From Solirubrobacteraceae bacterium (GTDB taxonomy: Bacteria; Actinomycetota; Thermoleophilia; Solirubrobacterales; Solirubrobacteraceae): a stretch of DNA of 64,000 nt. The translations under genes and the position numbers were made by a program. The stretch lies in NCBI GenBank assembly GCA_030447505.1, contig JAUJOT010000004.1, positions 376,357 to 440,356 on the forward strand, written 5' to 3'. The notes under the pieces were generated by a model that was not told the origin of the DNA, searched no databases, and was given only the letters and a program-made list of their open reading frames with translations. Of this stretch, positions 56,931-64,000 are shown in pieces (position 1 is the first letter of the stretch; the number at the start of each line of letters is the position of its first letter).

Positions 56931-57016
56931 TATCCTGGCGAGTTCGCGCCCGAGGGCCCGGCCGCGGCGCCGCCCCCCCGATGATGTCCTCTCCGACCCC
57001 TTGAGGAGTCGCTGCC
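56931..57016 (+). promoter_or_regulatory. rpoB promoter -10 element and leader
   Basis: TGCTATCCTGGCG (TATCCT at 56931-56936, preceded by TG-n as in an extended -10) is identical over GCTATCCTGGCG to the site ahead of rpmG. The leader to 57016 ends with GAGGAG (57003-57008) eight bases before the TTG start. No convincing -35. Confidence 0.45.
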
Positions 57017-60661
<3,645 letters not shown>

Positions 60662-60768
60662 TCTCGCCACGGTGGCGCCCCCTCGCCACGCCACGGGCTT
60701 TCGGCCCGCGCTCGACGCACCTCGCGCCACCGACGCGAGGACTCCCCTTGACCGACGAAGCGGCTCCG

Positions 60769-60820
60769 CCCTTACGGCCTTCGGCACAACCCCGAGTTCC
60801 GGCCCCTTACGGCCTTCGGC
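60769..60820. repeat. 17-bp direct repeat between rpoB and rpoC
   Basis: CCCTTACGGCCTTCGGC occurs at 60769-60785 and 60804-60820. The rpoB-rpoC gap is 184 bases and includes a GGGCTTTCGGCCC-type short palindrome near 60698. No terminator or promoter is clear. Confidence 0.5.
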
Positions 60821-60845
60821 CCATCCCCCCGATAGAGGATTCACC

Positions 60846-64000
<3,155 letters not shown>

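Overview
High-GC DNA from an actinomycete-type bacterium. The gene order rpmG-secE-nusG-rplK-rplA-rplJ-rplL-rpoB-rpoC, the many GTG/TTG starts and the overall protein style fit Actinomycetota, and I infer Thermoleophilia/Solirubrobacterales. That placement is an inference from sequence style, not a database result. The sequence carries many single-base indels, often in short homopolymers. Essential single-copy genes (rplA, rplJ, rplL, secE, nusG, rpoB, rpoC) are all broken into several frames, so most frameshifts here are probably read or assembly errors. I separate likely indel errors from real lesions such as IS insertions with target duplications, truncations and a nonsense substitution.

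Region 1 (1-10.1 kb): a LacI-type regulator (3' part), threonine ammonia-lyase, a sarcosine-oxidase-like flavoprotein with an in-frame stop, an SRPBCC protein, an unknown gene split by an IS256-family element, and an IS3-family element that itself carries another IS256-family element.

Region 2 (10.1-21.7 kb): a candidate defence island. It has an EVE-domain/PD-(D/E)XK nuclease fusion, a second PD-(D/E)XK nuclease, two proteins with HEPN-type Rx4H motifs, and an HNH nuclease. A second nested IS3/IS256 composite sits between them, and another IS3 element cuts the HNH gene in two. All boundaries could be resolved from inverted repeats and target duplications.

Region 3 (21.9-26.6 kb): remnant of an integrative element. 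It runs from the 3' half of a tRNA-Thr(GGT) gene as attachment site through an excisionase, a tyrosine integrase, a replication-relaxation-like protein, a very large cruciform-forming palindrome and a toxin-antitoxin pair, to HNH and IS30 fragments.

Region 4 (26.7-37.5 kb): accessory genes and decay. It holds membrane and lipoprotein genes, remnants of a BTAD regulator and a serine hydrolase, a CHRD protein, and remnants of IS3-like and IS21 elements. It also holds an unusual membrane-anchored cytochrome b561-like/NirB-like/BFD fusion, an Ig-like secreted protein and a truncated HNH paralogue.

Region 5 (37.6-52.5 kb): mostly ordinary chromosome. It holds three secreted subtilases (two in tandem), DsbA/FrnE-like, lytic transglycosylase, DoxX, SEC-C, thiamine-binding, YciI, isochorismatase-like and FGGY kinase genes, plus several small proteins.

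Region 6 (52.5-64 kb): the transcription/translation cluster rpmG to rpoC (rpoC runs off the right edge). A VOC-family gene lies on the opposite strand between rplL and rpoB.
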